A stretch of 5,094 bases of DNA from an uncultured Oscillospiraceae bacterium. Its GTDB lineage: Bacteria; Bacillota; Clostridia; Oscillospirales; Oscillospiraceae. The notes under the pieces are model-generated. The model was not told where the DNA came from. It saw only the letters and a list, made by a program, of their open reading frames with translations, and searched no databases. Positions 5,025-5,094 of the stretch are shown piece by piece (within the stretch, counting starts at the first letter, position 1; every line of letters starts with the position of its first letter). Where the stretch lies: the NCBI GenBank assembly GCA_900758955.1, contig CAAETL010000207.1:1-5094 (forward strand), written 5' to 3'. Made by a program: the position numbers and the translations under genes.

Positions 5025-5094
5025 ATGAAAGTCATTTCTTTACTGGAAAACCACACCTGCCGCGACGACTGCGGCTGCACCCACGGCCTGAGCC
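5025..5094 (+). CDS. MBL-fold metallo-hydrolase, N-terminal fragment
   Basis: Only 23 residues lie inside the window: MKVISLLENHTC followed by RDDCGCTHGLS. The pattern of a short first strand, LxEN, a few polar residues and then HGLS matches the opening of the MBL-fold hydrolases related to the archaeal dihydropterin / beta-ribofuranosylaminobenzene phosphate synthase annotation, where the line normally continues LYIE. The zinc-binding HxHxDH motif would be outside the window. The start has AAGGAG (5008-5013), eleven bases upstream, slightly long but workable. The gap from miaB is 39 nt with no terminator, so the two are probably cotranscribed. Three cysteines close together (C12, C16, C18) near the start are a small oddity; whether they matter cannot be told from the fragment. 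Confidence 0.6.
   Translation, partial: MKVISLLENHTCRDDCGCTHGLS

Overview
The window looks like chromosomal DNA from a GC-rich Firmicute of the class Clostridia, most likely an Oscillospiraceae-type gut anaerobe (Flavonifractor/Oscillibacter-like). That placement is an inference. It rests on strong GGAGG-type ribosome sites, sigma-A style promoters with 17-bp spacers, the dtd / metallo-hydrolase / hemZ-like gene order and the clostridial style of the MiaB protein. No transposon, phage gene, CRISPR array, rRNA or tRNA gene was seen.

Left half (1-2605), all on the minus strand and read right to left. A sigma-A promoter (2577-2605) drives a protein with the alanine racemase fold whose catalytic residues are replaced. 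It is followed by dtd (D-aminoacyl-tRNA deacylase), then a glyoxalase-II-like metallo-beta-lactamase-fold hydrolase, and then the start of what is probably hemZ, cut by the window edge. The hydrolase and hemZ abut without a gap. Between dtd and the hydrolase lies a second good promoter (854-882), about 125 nt of leader, and a compact terminator-like hairpin with a U-tract (749-770). Expression of the hydrolase and hemZ may therefore be set by attenuation.

Middle (2606-3368). A divergent plus-strand gene encodes a small protein of unknown function with one N-terminal membrane segment (2766-3206). A plausible extended -10 promoter precedes it, as does a seven-codon upstream reading frame that overlaps its start as ATGA. 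The stretch after it (3207-3368) has no convincing gene but holds two clear inverted repeats.

Right half (3369-5094), plus strand. A strong promoter with an inverted repeat in its spacer precedes a leader of about 165 nt containing three hairpins, and then miaB (tRNA 2-methylthio-adenosine synthase). The miaB start is probably a TTG codon. The start of a second MBL-fold hydrolase follows 39 nt after miaB and runs off the window.

Functionally, dtd and miaB both serve translation: one removes mischarged D-amino acids from tRNA, the other modifies A37. The most unusual item is the racemase-fold protein without its PLP lysine, placed directly before dtd. The next most interesting are the undescribed leaders in front of the hydrolase and miaB.
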